In this document: positions 31,078 through 37,374 of the stretch, piece by piece
Position numbering within the stretch: position 1 is the first letter of the stretch
How the letters are laid out: every line of letters starts with the position of its first letter
Assembly (NCBI GenBank): GCA_029338735.1
Contig: JAQYAY010000025.1
Location: 1 to 37,374, forward strand
Length of the DNA stretch: 37,374 nt
Source of the DNA: Lachnospiraceae bacterium
Lineage (GTDB): Bacteria; Bacillota; Clostridia; Lachnospirales; Lachnospiraceae
Reading direction: 5' to 3'
Notes under the pieces: generated by a model
Seen by the model: only the letters and a program-made list of their open reading frames with translations
Database searches by the model: none
What the model was told of the DNA's origin: nothing
Position numbers and translations under genes: made by a program

Positions 31078-32706
31078 TTATTTTGACAGATCTGTATTTC
31101 TGATTGCGTTTCTCACTGCCAGTACGCGTGATGGTGAGACGGACAACTCGTCAACTCCCATCCGAAGGAAGGTCTCGGTGAGGGAGGTATCGGCTCCGAG
31201 CTCGCCGCAGATACCTACCCAGGCGCCGCCCTTATGACCGTTCCTGATGGTATATTCGATCTCACGGAGTACTGCCGGATGGTGGGTATCGGCGAAATCT
31301 TCGAGATTCGGATTCTGTCTGTCACAGGCCAGTGTGTACTGTGTCAGGTCATTGGTTCCTATTGAGAAGAAATCCACTTCCTTGGCGAGTTCCTCTGACA
31401 TCCATACTGCTGCCGGTGTCTCTACCATGATTCCGAGCTCGCAGTCCTTATATGGGAGATTCTGCTCGTCAAGCTCTTTCTTGACCTCTGCTATGATCTC
31501 CTTGATCTTCTTCACTTCATCTACTGAGATGATCATTGGGAACATGATCGAGATATTGCCGTAGTAGCTTGCCCTGTACAGTGCGCGGAGCTGTGTCTTG
31601 AAGATCTCCGGGCGCTTCAGGCAGATACGGATTGCACGGAAGCCCATTGCAGGATTGTCCTCGTGATCGAGATGGAAATAGTCCACCTGCTTGTCTGCTC
31701 CGATATCGAGTGTCCTGATCACGACCTTCTTGCCGGCCATATTCTCTGCTACTGTCTTGTATGCCTTGAACTGATCCTCTTCTGACGGATAATCATCACA
31801 TCCGAGATACAGGAATTCACTTCTGAAGAGCCCGATTCCTCCGGCATCATTTGCGAGCACATCGGCTACATCCTTGACTGAACCGATATTGGCAAATACA
31901 TTGATCACATGGCCGTCCTTTGTGACATTCGGCTTGCCCTTGAGTTCCTGAAGCAGTCTCTGCTGCTCCTCTTCTTTTTCTTTTTTCTTCTTGTATTCTG
32001 CGAGAACGTCGTCGTCAGGATCTACTATGAATCTGCCTTCATAGCCATCGACGATTCCCATATGGCCTTCCATGTCATCCTCTGAGAAATCCACTCCGAT
32101 GAGTGCCGGAATATTCATGGTTCTTGCGAGGATTGCTGTATGTGAATTCGTAGAACCGTGTCTCGTCACAAATGAGAGTACCAGAGACTTGTCGAGCTGT
32201 ACTGTCTCTGAAGGAGCCAGATCATCTGCAAGAAGGATTGATGGCTCTGTGGCTGTGAATCCGCCTGCTCCTGCTCCTGACAGGATTCCTACTACACGAT
32301 TTGATATATCCTTGACATCTGCTGCCCTGCCACGCATATAGTCATCGTCCATATTTGCAAACATCTCGGAAAAATTGTCTCCGGTCGTTGCTACTGCGAA
32401 CTCTGCATTGACATTCTGGGTACGGATGATATTTTCAACTGATTCCTGATAGTCGAGATCATCAAGCATCATCTGGTGTACTTCGAAGACTGCCGCATTG
32501 GCCTCTCCGACTTCCTTCAGGGCCTTGTCATGAAGCTCTGCCAGTTGCTTCTTGGCTTCTTCGCTCGCATCGTGATATCTCTTTACCTCTGCCTCGACAT
32601 CATCGACCTTCTCACGCTTTACGACTGAATCCTTCTTGTGATATATGGTCACCTTTCCAATGGCTATGCCAGTGAAAACGGGCTTTCCTGTATATTCTTT
32701 CTGCAA
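31078..32706 (-). CDS. ptsI: Phosphoenolpyruvate-protein phosphotransferase (PTS enzyme I)
   Basis: Enzyme I takes phosphate from PEP and passes it to HPr. The start is best placed at TTG (32706): GGAGG at 32715-32719 is then 8 nt away, and the protein begins MQKEYTGKPVFTGIAIG as usual; a GTG at 32715 would overlap the ribosome site itself. Length is then 542 residues. Active-site His189 is in GSTNSHTAILAR. PEP-binding features GGIGLFRSEFLYLG, MGFRAIRICL and the C-terminal VGICGELGAD (active-site Cys) are intact. It lies downstream of ptsH, from which it is separated by a predicted terminator, so it is probably made at lower level than HPr. A two-tier hairpin terminates it. Confidence 0.97.
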   Translation of the reverse strand: MQKEYTGKPVFTGIAIGKVTIYHKKDSVVKREKVDDVEAEVKRYHDASEEAKKQLAELHDKALKEVGEANAAVFEVHQMMLDDLDYQESVENIIRTQNVNAEFAVATTGDNFSEMFANMDDDYMRGRAADVKDISNRVVGILSGAGAGGFTATEPSILLADDLAPSETVQLDKSLVLSFVTRHGSTNSHTAILARTMNIPALIGVDFSEDDMEGHMGIVDGYEGRFIVDPDDDVLAEYKKKKEKEEEQQRLLQELKGKPNVTKDGHVINVFANIGSVKDVADVLANDAGGIGLFRSEFLYLGCDDYPSEEDQFKAYKTVAENMAGKKVVIRTLDIGADKQVDYFHLDHEDNPAMGFRAIRICLKRPEIFKTQLRALYRASYYGNISIMFPMIISVDEVKKIKEIIAEVKKELDEQNLPYKDCELGIMVETPAAVWMSEELAKEVDFFSIGTNDLTQYTLACDRQNPNLEDFADTHHPAVLREIEYTIRNGHKGGAWVGICGELGADTSLTETFLRMGVDELSVSPSRVLAVRNAIRNTDLSK

Positions 32707-32748
32707 TTTCTGCACCTCCGTAGGTGTTCTGTCATTTTATTCTTTTAT

Positions 32749-32807
32749 AAAAAATGGTGCTATAGCAATCATTTTCCATCTTTTTTGAAAAACGCCATAA
32801 CACCACT
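32749..32807 (-). terminator. Intercistronic terminator/attenuator between ptsH and ptsI
   Basis: Arms at 32793-32807 and 32753-32767 form 15 continuous pairs only in minus-strand RNA: four positions are G-U pairs there but A/C clashes in the plus-strand RNA. Six T follow on the minus strand. The loop of about 25 nt contains its own TTTTTC/GAAAAA-type pairing. Confidence 0.75.
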
Positions 32808-32812
32808 GTGAT

Positions 32813-33070
32813 TTAAAGATTGTCCTTGAGGAACTGCTCGAGCTCTGTTGCAGCCTCATCTTCCTGATCGCCGTTGCAGACTACTGTGATCTCCTGATCC
32901 TTCTTGACTCCGAGGCTCATTACTCCAAGGATTCTCTTGGCATCAACTTCCTTGCCATCCTTGGCGATTGTTACCTTGCATGGATACTTGGCTGCTGCCT
33001 TGACGAAAAGGCCGGCCGGTCTTGCATGGATTCCCTGTGGATCTGTGATTGTGTACTTGAATTCCTTCAT
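32813..33070 (-). CDS. ptsH: Phosphocarrier protein HPr
   Basis: An 85-residue HPr that carries phosphate from enzyme I to sugar-specific EII proteins. His15 in GIHARPAG, the EI-dependent site, is intact. The second conserved site of Gram-positive HPr, Ser46, is Arg here (VDAKRILGVMSLG; codon AGA at 32933-32935), so phosphorylation by HPr kinase at that position is impossible. The rest of the fold (VMSLGVKKDQEITVVCNG, C-terminal helix) is normal. GGAGGA precedes the ATG. It has its own extended -10 promoter but also follows fruA without a clear terminator. ptsI is downstream beyond an attenuator-like hairpin. Confidence 0.97.
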   Translation of the reverse strand: MKEFKYTITDPQGIHARPAGLFVKAAAKYPCKVTIAKDGKEVDAKRILGVMSLGVKKDQEITVVCNGDQEDEAATELEQFLKDNL

Positions 33071-33125
33071 GATGATTTCCTCCTATTACCTGTTCTAGTG
33101 GTCAGTTTTATCTACTAGCAACAAT

Positions 33126-33154
33126 ATTATATCAAAATTATCTTAGTTAAGATA
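33126..33154 (-). promoter_or_regulatory. Promoter for ptsH with an inverted repeat in the -35 region
   Basis: Perfect TATAAT (33126-33131) with extended TGA upstream on the minus strand, and no good -35. The palindrome TATCTTA-GT-TAAGATA (33139-33154) sits where the -35 would be, so an activator or repressor may bind there. Confidence 0.6.
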
Positions 33155-33167
33155 CTACCTTTTACAT

Positions 33168-33195
33168 GTAACTGATAACCCTTAACTCACAACTC
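33168..33195 (-). repeat. Heptanucleotide tandem repeat, copy 5
   Basis: Four 7-nt units on the minus strand, GAGTTGT, GAGTTAA, then GGGTTAT and CAGTTAC, begin at the base after the fruA stop codon. Confidence 0.7.
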
Positions 33196-35256
33196 TTACC
33201 TGTCCTCTGCCGGTACTTCCTTACGCAGCACTCCGAGCATGATTGCTGTCACGAGTGATCCGATGAGCCATGCAAGGAGATAGAGTGGCCAGTGGCCGAC
33301 TGTTGCGATGACGAAGATGCCGCCGTGTGGTGCCATCAGTGTGCACCCGAAGAGGGCTGACAGAAGTCCTGCTACTGCTGATCCGCAGAAGGTTGCTGGG
33401 ATTACATGTCCCGGATCTGATGCTGCGAACGGGATTGCTGCCTCTGTGATGAAGCTTGCGCCCATTACTATATTTGAAATGAAGCCTTCCTTCTCGGTCC
33501 TGTTGAACTTCTTCGGGAACAGCTTCGATGCGATGGCGATTCCAACTGGCGGGCACATTCCACCGATCATAACTGCTGCCATTGACATGTAGCAGAGCTG
33601 AACCTTCGGATCTGACTGTGAAGCGCCCTGATTCAGATATTCAGAAGCATTTGTCAGCATGAATGTACCGAATACATATGCAGCCTTGTTGATCGGGCCG
33701 CCCATATCGATAGCCATCATTCCTGCGAGAATCAGGCCAAGGAGCCATACAAGTCCCGAATTACCGATGGCTGTAAGCATTGCTGAGAGTCCGGTGTTGA
33801 TGAGTCCAATGATCGGGTTGAAAATGAAGCACATGATCACCGATACGAGGAACATGCCGACTACAGGATAGATAAGCATTGGTCTGATACCCTGTACTGA
33901 CTTCGGCAGCTTCTCTGTCGCTCTCTCAAGCCAGAGAACTATATATCCTGCAAGGAAACCTACTGCGATACCGCCGAGGAATCCTGATACTGTATTACCG
34001 CTCTGCTGGAAGGCGAAGGTATCGATGAACTTCTGGAAGCCGCTCATCTGCTTAGGCCAGATGTCTGCGAAGTTCGCTGCGATCGCATTACCATTGGCTG
34101 CAAGGAGTCCGCCAAGGAAACCTACTGCAAGTCCCGGCTTGTCAGCTATTGAGTATGCGATGAATCCTGCAAGCACCGGAACCATGAGTCCCATTGAGAG
34201 TCCACCTGCATATTTGAAAAATGCTGACAGCGGAACCATTGATCCGAAGTTGCTGCCACCCGTGGTTCCATATCCGAGAATCGTATCAATAAGGAATGCG
34301 ATTGCTGTAAGGATACCGCCACCGATGACGAATGGAAGCATTGCTGATACACCGGCCATCAGGCTCGTATAGATCTTGTGTCCTGCACCGCCCTTGCCAT
34401 CATCTGATGATGATTTCTTTGCTCCGGCAGATGCATGATAGATAGGTGCATCACCTTTTTCAGCCTTTGTGACCAGCTCTTCAGGCTTGTGAATACCATC
34501 GGCAACTCTTGCCTGGATGAGCGGCTTGCCATCGAATCTGTCCATAGGGACATTAGCATCGGCTGCGATGACGATGCCCTTCGCATTAGCGATCTCGTCA
34601 TCAGTGACTACATTCTTCGCTCCGCCTGAACCGCGTGTCTCGACCTTGATCTTGATGCCGAGCTTCAATCCAGCCTTTTCAAGTGCCTCTGCAGCCATAT
34701 ATGTATGAGCTACACCATTCGGGCAGCTGGTAACAGCGAGCACTTCGTATCCGGTCTCTGTCCTGGCAGCCAGAGCCTTCTGCTCATCTGCCTCTACCTT
34801 GCCGCTCTCTGCCTTGTCGATGACTGAGAGGAACTCATCCTTTGTCTTCGCATTCTCAAGTGATGTCACGAAATCCGGATCCATCAGAAGCTCTGAAAGT
34901 CTTGCGAGAACATCGAGATGTACATTGTCCTCTGTATTTGGTGCTGCTATGAGAAAAATGATATGTACCGGCTCACCGTCGAGTGCATCGTACTCTACAC
35001 CATCAGGCAGTACCATTGCTGCAAGTCCAGGGGCTGATACAGCATCTGACTTGCAATGTGGAATAGCGATTCCGTCACCGATTCCTGTTGTTGATTCTTC
35101 CTCTCTTGCGAAAACACCCTTCTCGTATGTCTCACGATCATTGATATTGCCGCGCCTCACCATCAGATCTACCATCTGCCTGATGACGTCTGATTTGCTC
35201 GAAGCATGACCCTGCAGCTCAATGCTCTCCGGTGAAAGTAAATCCCTTACCCTCAT
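33196..35256 (-). CDS. fruA: Fructose-specific PTS permease, EIIABC
   Basis: A 686-residue fused permease that imports fructose and releases fructose-1-phosphate. Domains in order: EIIA (1-150; active His67 in AIPHCKS), EIIB (about 170-270; active Cys178 in TSCPNGVAHT), a short Ser/Asp/Gly linker (280-292), and a membrane EIIC domain (about 298-680) with repeated hydrophobic helices and motifs such as MLPFVIGGGILTA and MAIDMGGPINKAAYVFG. Its ATG shares one base with the fruK stop codon (TAATG), and GGAGG lies 7 nt upstream. It is the last gene of fruRKA; ptsHI follow. The substrate is inferred from fruK next to it. Confidence 0.96.
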   Translation of the reverse strand: MRVRDLLSPESIELQGHASSKSDVIRQMVDLMVRRGNINDRETYEKGVFAREEESTTGIGDGIAIPHCKSDAVSAPGLAAMVLPDGVEYDALDGEPVHIIFLIAAPNTEDNVHLDVLARLSELLMDPDFVTSLENAKTKDEFLSVIDKAESGKVEADEQKALAARTETGYEVLAVTSCPNGVAHTYMAAEALEKAGLKLGIKIKVETRGSGGAKNVVTDDEIANAKGIVIAADANVPMDRFDGKPLIQARVADGIHKPEELVTKAEKGDAPIYHASAGAKKSSSDDGKGGAGHKIYTSLMAGVSAMLPFVIGGGILTAIAFLIDTILGYGTTGGSNFGSMVPLSAFFKYAGGLSMGLMVPVLAGFIAYSIADKPGLAVGFLGGLLAANGNAIAANFADIWPKQMSGFQKFIDTFAFQQSGNTVSGFLGGIAVGFLAGYIVLWLERATEKLPKSVQGIRPMLIYPVVGMFLVSVIMCFIFNPIIGLINTGLSAMLTAIGNSGLVWLLGLILAGMMAIDMGGPINKAAYVFGTFMLTNASEYLNQGASQSDPKVQLCYMSMAAVMIGGMCPPVGIAIASKLFPKKFNRTEKEGFISNIVMGASFITEAAIPFAASDPGHVIPATFCGSAVAGLLSALFGCTLMAPHGGIFVIATVGHWPLYLLAWLIGSLVTAIMLGVLRKEVPAEDR

Positions 35257-36176
35257 TAATTGCCTCCTTTTCCAAGCTGTTTCAATAGAGCCTCAACCTC
35301 CGGCTTCGTGGCCAGATTATCTGAAAATGCCGAAGCACTTCCTGTACAAAGTCCCGTATAGAATGCTTTTTCATAATCTCCATTGCCTGTCAGGTATCCA
35401 TAGATGAAGCCTGCAACCATTGAATCTCCGGCACCAACCGAATTCCTGACCTGTCCCTTTGGCGGCACTGACTCTGTCACCTTGCCATTCTCATCCACGA
35501 GAAGTGCACCGTCACCGGCCATTGAAATGAGGACATTCACTGCTCCCATGTCCTGCATCTTCTTCGCATACGGTATGACCTCGTCCTTCGTGTGCAACTC
35601 AACTCCGAAGATCTCTCCGAGCTCGTGATTATTCGGCTTCACGAGGAATGGATGATAAGGAAGTACATTTTTCAGAAGATCCTTTGTCGCATCGACTATG
35701 ATGCGTACTCCTCTGCCATCGAGATACTTCATGATATCCATATACATTGATTCCGGCATGACTGCTGGAATGCTGCCTGCAAGTACGAGGATGTCACCCT
35801 TTTTCAGGGAATCAAGCTTCGTATAGAGCTGCTGGATATTGTCCTTGGAAATCGCAGGGCCCATGCCATTGATCTCTGACTCTTCGTTGCTTCTGAGCTT
35901 GACATTGATCCTTGAGATACCTTCCTCTACCTCTATGAAGCTGGTGTCGACTCCGCGGTCTCTCAGGAGATCCTCAATTGCCTTGCCTGTAAAGCCTGCC
36001 ATGAATCCGACTGCTACGGAATCAAGTCCCAGATTCTTCAGGACCATTGATACATTAAGTCCTTTTCCGCCTGGGAAAAGAAGTTCCTTCGTCGTCCTGT
36101 TCACCTGACCCAGTGTGAAATTGTCCACACTCACAATGTAGTCAAGTGAAGGATTGAAGGTGACTGTCATTATCAT
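35256..36176 (-). CDS. fruK: 1-phosphofructokinase
   Basis: A 306-residue PfkB-family kinase that converts fructose-1-phosphate to fructose-1,6-bisphosphate. Visible: MTVTFNPSLDYIV at the N-terminus, FPGGKGLNVS (35-43), substrate-binding VKPNNHELGEIFG, and NSVGAGDSMVAGF with catalytic Asp251. GGAGG lies 7 nt before the ATG. The start overlaps the fruR stop codon by 4 nt (ATGA), and its stop shares a base with the fruA start, so the three genes are translationally coupled. Confidence 0.97.
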   Translation of the reverse strand: MIMTVTFNPSLDYIVSVDNFTLGQVNRTTKELLFPGGKGLNVSMVLKNLGLDSVAVGFMAGFTGKAIEDLLRDRGVDTSFIEVEEGISRINVKLRSNEESEINGMGPAISKDNIQQLYTKLDSLKKGDILVLAGSIPAVMPESMYMDIMKYLDGRGVRIIVDATKDLLKNVLPYHPFLVKPNNHELGEIFGVELHTKDEVIPYAKKMQDMGAVNVLISMAGDGALLVDENGKVTESVPPKGQVRNSVGAGDSMVAGFIYGYLTGNGDYEKAFYTGLCTGSASAFSDNLATKPEVEALLKQLGKGGN

Positions 36177-36922
36177 CTTTCTACCTCCGTTATATTAGGA
36201 TACTTACTATAGTTGCTGCTCGAGACCATATCAGTAATGATCTCAGCGTCCTTGAAATCTCCGAAGCTCACGGATGAGATGACACCGAACTTCGTATTAT
36301 CTGCAAGCACATATCTCTTCCTGCATGATGCGAATGCTCTCCGCTTCACCATGGCTTCCTTCACTTCGGGAGTTGTAAATCCTTCCTGCTCCGTGATGCC
36401 GTTGGCTCCAAAGAATCCCTTGGTAAAATTGTACTTGGCCAGGAGTCCTACCGCTTCCTCACCGACTATTGCCTCTGTCGTATGCTTGAACTCACCGCCG
36501 AGAATGAATACTTTGTAGCCCATCGAGCTGAGCTGCAATGCGTGGCTCACTGCATTCGTGACAAAAACAGCCTTCCTCACTCTGATGTGTGATAGCATCT
36601 GCTCTGTCGTCGTGCCGGCATCAATATATACGAAATCATCCGGCTCGATCAGTCCTGCCGCATAGCTGCCGATCGATTCCTTCTCGGAAACCATCCGGCT
36701 CTTTCTCCTGCTCACCTCGTCATCACGCATTGAGCGCCTGCTCTCTTTAGCAATAGCGCCGCCACGCACTCTTGTAAGCCTTCCTTCGCTGTCGAGCTGA
36801 TCCAGGTCACGTCTGACCGTCGATTCGCTGGCATCCAGTTCATCAACCAGATCCGCAAGTGTCACCGAACCCTTTGACTCTACAAGCGAGAGAATCTTTG
36901 CAAATCTCTCTTCTGTCAGCAT
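36173..36922 (-). CDS. fruR: DeoR-family transcriptional regulator of the fru operon
   Basis: A 249-residue DeoR-type repressor. Residues 1-57 form the winged helix-turn-helix (LADLVDELDASESTVRRDLDQLDSEG), followed by the sugar-phosphate-sensing domain with YIDAGTTTEQML, FILGGEF and the late VLADNTKFG. By homology it would sense fructose-1-phosphate and repress its own operon. It is the first gene of fruRKA, with a good promoter about 70 nt upstream. AAAGG lies about 9 nt before the ATG. Two direct repeats with core CTTTCA (36927-36940 and 36949-36961 on the plus strand) in the leader are possible operators. Confidence 0.94.
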   Translation of the reverse strand: MLTEERFAKILSLVESKGSVTLADLVDELDASESTVRRDLDQLDSEGRLTRVRGGAIAKESRRSMRDDEVSRRKSRMVSEKESIGSYAAGLIEPDDFVYIDAGTTTEQMLSHIRVRKAVFVTNAVSHALQLSSMGYKVFILGGEFKHTTEAIVGEEAVGLLAKYNFTKGFFGANGITEQEGFTTPEVKEAMVKRRAFASCRKRYVLADNTKFGVISSVSFGDFKDAEIITDMVSSSNYSKYPNITEVER

Positions 36923-36926
36923 TGCT

Positions 36927-36961
36927 AATTACCTTTCATAAATTCCAGTCAATCTTTCAAA
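36927..36961 (-). promoter_or_regulatory. Possible FruR operator (direct repeats)
   Basis: On the minus strand TTTGAAAGATTGA and TATGAAAGGTAAT lie about 21 nt apart between promoter and fruR, roughly two helical turns. Direct repeats are common for DeoR-family operators; the match is only suggestive. Confidence 0.3.
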
Positions 36962-36990
36962 ATCTCTCATAGTCCTTCAGGACAATTCAG

Positions 36991-37019
36991 ATAATACCAC
37001 CATTTTCTTTCTTTTTCAA
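36991..37019 (-). promoter_or_regulatory. Strong predicted promoter for fruRKA
   Basis: TTGAAA (37014-37019), 17-nt spacer, TATTAT (36991-36996) on the minus strand; start site near 36984. Confidence 0.8.
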
Positions 37020-37043
37020 TCATTTTCCTTCAGAAATAGTTTA

Positions 37044-37088
37044 CAAAAATAAAAGCCCGGGTTTGTGCAATATGCACAACCCCAGGCT
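37044..37088 (-). terminator. Intrinsic terminator downstream of proC and the gene remnant
   Basis: A 14-pair stem with two mismatches (37054-37069 with 37073-37088) around a 3-nt loop, followed on the minus strand by TTTTATTTTT. The region 36923-37260 otherwise holds the fru promoter and leader, and the gene remnant. Confidence 0.85.
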
Positions 37089-37113
37089 CTTATCTTTCAG
37101 GAAACCAATGGTA

Positions 37114-37260
37114 TTATTTCTTGTGTTTTTTTACTATACGTCCATTCTTGTCGGCTTTGACAATGCCCTTGTCTGCAAGAGTACCATCTTCAGTTGCGAT
37201 ATATTTCTTTCCATCAATCTTTACTGACTGATCAACTGCATCTGTTTTTGTGCATATTGC
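37114..37260 (-). pseudogene. Start-less fragment resembling the end of a wall-binding repeat protein
   Basis: Directly after the proC stop and in the same frame, 48 codons stay open with no ATG, GTG or TTG. The text KIDGKKYIATEDGTL and VKADKNGRIVKKHKK looks like the C-terminal aromatic/glycine repeats of cell-wall-binding proteins. It is most likely the leftover 3' end of such a gene. A 13-bp sequence at its upstream border recurs inverted in the terminator hairpin below. Confidence 0.5.
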
Positions 37261-37374
37261 TTACTTTGATGACATCTCCCTCGACTTCTGCGCTGCGGTT
37301 CTCACTGCATCTATTATGGCTGCGCGCATTCCATCGTTTTCAAGAGCTGCGACTCCCTCGATCGTAGTCCCTGC
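37261..37374 (-). CDS. proC: Pyrroline-5-carboxylate reductase, C-terminal fragment
   Basis: The frame entering from the right edge encodes the last 37 residues of ProC, the final enzyme of proline synthesis from glutamate. The segment AGTTIEGVAALENDGMRAAI matches the conserved C-terminal dimerisation helix region (GTTIEGV.ALE..G.R.A), followed by IDAVRTAAQKSREMSSK and TAA at 37261-37263. The rest of the gene lies beyond the window. The end position is normal for the family, so the gene does not appear truncated at this side. Confidence 0.88.
   Translation of the reverse strand, partial: AGTTIEGVAALENDGMRAAIIDAVRTAAQKSREMSSK

Noticed and set aside
36923-37043. CcpA cre site upstream of fruR
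   Set aside because: No stretch fits the cre consensus; the closest TGTAAACTATTTCT lacks the central CG.
1-37374. tRNA, rRNA, CRISPR array, prophage or intact insertion sequence
   Set aside because: No cloverleaf-like, regularly spaced direct repeat with unique spacers, transposase or integrase sequences were seen; the repeats present are short palindromes and heptamer runs.

Overview
The window looks like a chromosomal segment from a low-to-mid GC, Gram-positive anaerobe of the Clostridia, most likely Lachnospiraceae-like. That assignment is inferred from gene content and style: strong GGAGG-type ribosome binding sites, TTG/GTG starts, a fructose PTS linked to ptsHI, a solitary crotonase, secreted Fn3/Ig-like wall proteins, and a zinc-ribbon/TPR membrane protein. 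No phage, plasmid, CRISPR, tRNA or rRNA features were seen, and every recognisable complete gene is intact.

Layout. 1-4885 (+): the 3' end of a CstA-type transporter, then a module of a PH-like membrane protein, a MoxR AAA ATPase and a VWA protein, followed by a 98-aa protein. 4886-6136 (-): an orphan substrate-binding lipoprotein. 6471-10881 (+): a two-headed autolysin (amidase plus glucosaminidase around Fn3 repeats) and a GHL10-type secreted glycosidase. 10926-15221 (-): valS, a 54-aa ORF and a zinc-ribbon/TPR membrane protein. 15353-18285 (+): an M20 peptidase and a strongly expressed-looking secreted Ig-like/Fn3-like protein. 18380-23155 (-): tsaE-tsaB-rnz-unknown-tsaD-beta-helix protein, which combines the t6A tRNA modification genes with tRNA 3' processing. 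23243-25567 (+): tex. 25608-30890 (-): DUF2752 protein, cyclophilin, crotonase, glycosyltransferase, CorA and iron-type alcohol dehydrogenase. 31078-36922 (-): fruR-fruK-fruA-ptsH-ptsI, a complete fructose phosphotransferase chain from regulator to EI and HPr. 37261-37374 (-): the C-terminal end of ProC.

The most unusual material is between and at the ends of genes. (1) Two families of dispersed repeats sit on stop codons: a REP-like palindrome (GACAGGGGGA/TTCTCCTGTC arms) at four loci and a degenerate heptanucleotide tandem repeat (consensus RAGTTNN) at five loci. Some gene 3' ends run into these repeats, so unrelated proteins carry repeat-encoded tails. (2) A REP pair forms the 5' leader of the crotonase gene, directly downstream of a near-consensus promoter. 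(3) There are several candidate RNA-level controls: a terminator between ptsH and ptsI whose stem pairs only in the minus-strand RNA, an upstream ORF overlapping corA, a four-codon leader overlapping the TTG start of the autolysin, and an apparently leaderless tsaE. (4) HPr keeps His15 but has Arg where the regulatory Ser46 should be. (5) Downstream of proC, a decayed wall-binding-repeat fragment is bracketed by a 13-bp inverted repeat that could pair with the terminator arm.

All calls are from reading the sequence and from memory of protein families. No searches or folding programs were run.
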